A stretch of DNA of 64,000 bases, taken from NCBI RefSeq assembly GCF_000419685.1, contig NZ_ATTM01000007.1:81345-145344 (forward strand). Reading direction: 5' to 3'. Shown here piece by piece: positions 61,043-64,000 of this stretch. The notes under the pieces are model-generated. The model was given only the letters and a program-made list of their open reading frames with translations, was not told where the DNA came from and searched no databases. Each line of letters opens with the position of its first letter. Position 1 is the stretch's first letter. The position numbers and the translations under genes were made by a program. Origin of the DNA: Flavobacterium antarcticum DSM 19726. Its GTDB lineage: Bacteria > Bacteroidota > Bacteroidia > Flavobacteriales > Flavobacteriaceae.

Positions 61043-62392
61043 TTAGTCTTTCTTCTCTTTCATTTTGAAAGTATCCATAAAGGCTGTGGTATAATTTCCT
61101 TCTACATAAGCCGGTTCCTCCATCAACTGACGGTGAAACGGAATTGTAGTTTTAATTCCTTCAATAACAAATTCATCTAAAGCACGTTTCATTTTGTTGA
61201 TTGCTTCTTGTCTCGTTTGAGCAGTAGTAATCAACTTAGCAATCATTGAATCGTAATTTGGCGGAATTGAATATCCTGAATAAACGTGTGTATCTAAACG
61301 AACACCGTGACCTCCGGGAGTATGCAAATTCGTGATTTTTCCTGGAGATGGACGAAAATCGTTATAAGGATCTTCTGCATTGATACGACATTCAATCGCG
61401 TGTAATTGCGGAAAATAATTTTTTCCTGAAATTGGCACACCTGCTGCAACTAGAATTTGCTCACGAATTAAATCGTAATCAATTACTTGCTCTGTAATCG
61501 GGTGTTCCACCTGAATACGCGTGTTCATTTCCATAAAATAGAAATTTCTATGCTTATCCACCAAGAATTCAACAGTTCCAGCACCTTCATATTTAATATA
61601 TTCGGCTGCTTTAACGGCTGCATCACCCATTTTTTGACGTAATTCATCCGTCATGAATGGTGAAGGTGTTTCTTCTGTTAATTTTTGGTGACGACGTTGA
61701 ACTGAACAATCTCTTTCTGATAGGTGACAGGCTTTTCCGTAAGAATCACCTACTACTTGGATTTCAATATGACGTGGTTCTTCAATCAGCTTTTCCATGT
61801 ACATTCCGTCGTTTCCAAAAGCAGCAGCTGCTTCTTGACGTGCACTTTCCCAAGCTTTGAATAAATCTTCTTCTTTCCAAACGGCACGCATTCCTTTTCC
61901 ACCACCACCTGCGGTAGCTTTCATCATCACAGGGTATCCAACTTCTTTCGCCACTTTCACAGCATCTTCGTAAGAAGCTAAAATTCCTTCTGAACCTGGA
62001 ACACAAGGTACTCCCGCTTCAATCATCGTTGCTTTTGCGGAAGCTTTATCACCCATACGGTTAATCATTTCAGGAGAAGCTCCAATGAATTTGATTCCGT
62101 GTTCTTGACAAATTTTAGAAAATTTAGCATTTTCAGACAAGAATCCGTATCCGGGATGAATGGCATCTGCGTTTGTAATTTCAGCAGCAGCAATGATATT
62201 GGACATTTTCAAGTAGGATAAATTACTTGGTGGTGGTCCGATACAAACCGCTTCATCTGCAAATTTTACGTGCAAACTTTCAGCATCTGCCGTAGAGTAA
62301 ACCGCAACGGTTTTGATTCCCATTTCGCGACATGTTCTAATGATGCGAAGGGCAATCTCACCTCTATTGGCAATTAATATTTTTTTAAACAT
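61043..62392 (-). CDS. accC: Acetyl-CoA carboxylase, biotin carboxylase subunit
   Basis: 449 residues. ATP-dependent carboxylation of biotin on AccB, the first step of malonyl-CoA synthesis. N-terminal [25 protein letters not shown]-grasp loop [27 protein letters not shown] and the RINAEDP motif are all present. Normal length. Downstream partner of accB. Confidence 0.98.
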   Translation of the reverse strand: MFKKILIANRGEIALRIIRTCREMGIKTVAVYSTADAESLHVKFADEAVCIGPPPSNLSYLKMSNIIAAAEITNADAIHPGYGFLSENAKFSKICQEHGIKFIGASPEMINRMGDKASAKATMIEAGVPCVPGSEGILASYEDAVKVAKEVGYPVMMKATAGGGGKGMRAVWKEEDLFKAWESARQEAAAAFGNDGMYMEKLIEEPRHIEIQVVGDSYGKACHLSERDCSVQRRHQKLTEETPSPFMTDELRQKMGDAAVKAAEYIKYEGAGTVEFLVDKHRNFYFMEMNTRIQVEHPITEQVIDYDLIREQILVAAGVPISGKNYFPQLHAIECRINAEDPYNDFRPSPGKITNLHTPGGHGVRLDTHVYSGYSIPPNYDSMIAKLITTAQTRQEAINKMKRALDEFVIEGIKTTIPFHRQLMEEPAYVEGNYTTAFMDTFKMKEKKD

Positions 62393-62395
62393 CTT

Positions 62396-62462
62396 GTTTT
62401 AATTATGAGTTATGAATTATGAGTTATGAATTATGAATTATTATTGGCAATAATTCATAATT
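62396..62462. repeat. ATGAATTATGAGTT tandem repeats and hairpin between accB and accC
   Basis: Repeats of 8-mers related to TTATGAAT/TTATGAGT from 62404 to 62438, then ATGAATTATT/AATAATTCAT inverted repeat to about 62461. In the middle of the operon, so part of the mRNA between accB and accC. Confidence 0.6.
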
Positions 62463-62478
62463 CAAAATCTAAAATTCT

Positions 62479-62958
62479 TTAAGATGGGTCTACTAAAAAT
62501 AAGGGTTGGTCAAATTCTACTGGTGACATATCGTCTACCAATATTTTCACGATTTTACCTGAAACTTCTGATTCGATTTCGTTGAATAATTTCATCGCTT
62601 CGATTACACAAAGTACGTCGCCTTTTCCGATAGAAGTTCCAACCTCAACAAACATAGGTTTGTCTGGAGATGGTTTTCTGTAAAAAGTTCCGATAATTGG
62701 AGATTTTACTGTGATGTATTTTGAAGATTCGTCTTCTTGAGCTGGAGCTGCTGGAGCTTGTGCAAGTGCTTGAACTGGAGCAGCAGCTTGTTGCATTGGC
62801 TGTGCCATTGGCGCTTGCTGAAGATAAGTGATTTCTGGTGAAGACTCTCCAAGTGTCGTTTTGATAGTAATTTTCACATTGTCAATTTCTAACTTTACTT
62901 CCGCAACACCCGTAGCTGCTACAAATTTAATTAGGTTTTGAATTTCTTTTAACTCCAT
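62479..62958 (-). CDS. accB: Acetyl-CoA carboxylase, biotin carboxyl carrier protein
   Basis: 159 residues. The N-terminal domain (about 1-40) is followed by a Pro/Ala/Gln-rich linker (about 48-78). The C-terminal biotinyl domain has the modified Lys in CVIEAMKLFNEIES (about 125). Carries carboxybiotin between AccC and the transcarboxylase. Confidence 0.97.
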   Translation of the reverse strand: MELKEIQNLIKFVAATGVAEVKLEIDNVKITIKTTLGESSPEITYLQQAPMAQPMQQAAAPVQALAQAPAAPAQEDESSKYITVKSPIIGTFYRKPSPDKPMFVEVGTSIGKGDVLCVIEAMKLFNEIESEVSGKIVKILVDDMSPVEFDQPLFLVDPS

Positions 62959-62993
62959 AATTAGTATCTTTTAGTTATAGTTTGTTTGTTTTG

Positions 62994-63983
62994 TTAGTAA
63001 GCCCATTTTAAGTAAATGGAACCCCACGTAAATCCGCCGCCAAAAGCTGCAAAGATTAAATTATCTCCTTTTTTAAATTTTTTCTCGAAATCAAATAGCA
63101 ATAAAGGTAAAGTTGCCGAAGTCGTATTACCGTATTTGTGAATATTAATCAATACTTTCTCTTCTTCTAATCCAATTCTATTTGCTGTTGCGTCAATGAT
63201 TCTTTTATTCGCTTGATGCGCAATTAACCAATCTACGTCACTATTCGTAAGATTGTTTCTTTGCAAAATTTTCTCGCTTACATCAGCCATTCCTGTAACG
63301 GCATATTTGTAAACGTTTTTTCCATCTTGAAAAACGTAATGTTGGCGGTTTGCAACTGTTTCAGCCGAAGCAGGAAGTAAAGAACCTCCAGCATCAATTT
63401 TCAAAAAGTCACGTCCAATTCCATCGCTTCGCAAAAATTCATCTTGCATTCCTAACCCTTCATAATTAGGTTCAAATAGAACGGCACCTGCTCCATCTCC
63501 AAAGATGATACAAGTGGCACGGTCTGTATAATCAATAATTGACGACATTTTATCGGCACCAATTATTAAAACTTTTTTATATTTTCCTGATTTTATATAT
63601 GCATCAGCGGTTGACATTGCATAAAGAAAACCTGAACAAGCGGCTTGCAAATCGTAAGCGAATGCATTCGTAGCGCCAATTTGCGTAGCAACGTAAACGG
63701 CAGTTGCGGCAACGGGCATATCAGGCGTTGTAGAAGCGACAATTACTAAATCGATTTCCAACGGATTGATATTTCCTTTTGCAATCAAGTCTTCAGCAGC
63801 TCTAATCGCAAGATAAGAAGTGCCTAAATTGTCGTCTTTTAAAATTCTTCTTTCCTTGATTCCTGTTCTTGAGGTAATCCACTCATCATTGGTATCTACC
63901 ATAGTTTCCAATAATTTATTGGTCAACACGAAATCAGGAACATAGCCTCCGACAGCAGTAATTGCGGCTGTAATTGTACTCAT
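62994..63983 (-). CDS. fabH: 3-oxoacyl-ACP synthase III
   Basis: 329 residues. Starts fatty-acid synthesis by condensing acetyl- or branched acyl-CoA with malonyl-ACP. Catalytic Cys in LQAACSGFLYAM (about 114), His in DWLIAHQANKRI and Asn in KYGNTTSATLPL. Typical length. First gene visible of the fabH-accB-accC order common in Bacteroidota; upstream genes lie outside the window. Confidence 0.98.
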   Translation of the reverse strand: MSTITAAITAVGGYVPDFVLTNKLLETMVDTNDEWITSRTGIKERRILKDDNLGTSYLAIRAAEDLIAKGNINPLEIDLVIVASTTPDMPVAATAVYVATQIGATNAFAYDLQAACSGFLYAMSTADAYIKSGKYKKVLIIGADKMSSIIDYTDRATCIIFGDGAGAVLFEPNYEGLGMQDEFLRSDGIGRDFLKIDAGGSLLPASAETVANRQHYVFQDGKNVYKYAVTGMADVSEKILQRNNLTNSDVDWLIAHQANKRIIDATANRIGLEEEKVLINIHKYGNTTSATLPLLLFDFEKKFKKGDNLIFAAFGGGFTWGSIYLKWAY

Positions 63984-64000
63984 AGGGTTGTAAGTTTATT

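Overview
The window reads as a piece of a Flavobacterium-like genome (Bacteroidota, Flavobacteriia). It is AT-rich, has few Shine-Dalgarno sequences, and has A-rich start sites. Several promoters fit the Bacteroidota -7 box TAnnTTTG. The genes are typical of the group: a type IX-secreted metalloprotease with a C-terminal sorting domain, SPII lipoproteins, a TonB receptor with a carboxypeptidase-like N-domain, a MurF-Alr fusion and TPR histidine kinases. I see no rRNA, tRNA, CRISPR array, transposase or prophage.

Layout. 1-12.2 kb: partial threonine dehydrogenase, a lipoprotein and mfd on +; then a minus-strand run of an ACT-domain regulator, YraN, LD-carboxypeptidase, a DMP19-like protein, a T9SS CUB metalloprotease, a CDGSH protein and small membrane or zinc-ribbon proteins; then an outer-membrane barrel on +. 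12.4-18.6 kb (+): metG, an EamA transporter, a HAD phosphatase, a secreted protein and a histone-deacetylase-family enzyme. 18.7-27.6 kb (-): an envelope-stress-type operon read as YbjN-like protein, PspA, OB-fold membrane protein, a 24-residue hydrophobic peptide, flotillin, and a 1616-residue AAA ATPase after an internal terminator. A divergent XRE/S24-like regulator sits beside it. 28.6-41.5 kb: HRDC protein, a tail-less SSB, an SLC13 permease, murF-alr, mscL, asd, a His/Cys-rich small protein with a TonB receptor (probable metal uptake), DoxX and a prolyl oligopeptidase.

41.7-49.85 kb is the most unusual part. A small SPII lipoprotein, a lipobox-bearing TPR histidine kinase and its LuxR-type response regulator are followed by secreted or outer-membrane proteins of unknown function. 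Five intergenic regions carry the same 57-bp promoter element with fixed internal spacing: TTAACAT, 3 nt, TTACGG, 5 nt, CCGTAA, 21 nt, TAnnTTTAC. I interpret this as a local, autoregulated two-component regulon. The last copy drives only a 29-residue hydrophobic peptide. Two cassettes also share a duplicated terminator, and a decayed gene lies between them.

49.9-64 kb: an LpxR-like lipid A deacylase, mtgA, a DAO-family oxidoreductase, a structured intergenic element, an S9 dipeptidyl peptidase, a C1 peptidase, a hybrid sensor kinase convergent and overlapping with an NtrC-type regulator, a PepSY-like secreted protein, and the fabH-accB-accC fatty-acid synthesis operon.

Intergenic regions also contain dispersed repeats: arrays of 8-mers (CACGAATT/CACAGATT types) about one helical turn apart, and CCATGG/CCGCGG-type palindromes. 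All assignments come from reading the sequence; no database search was run.
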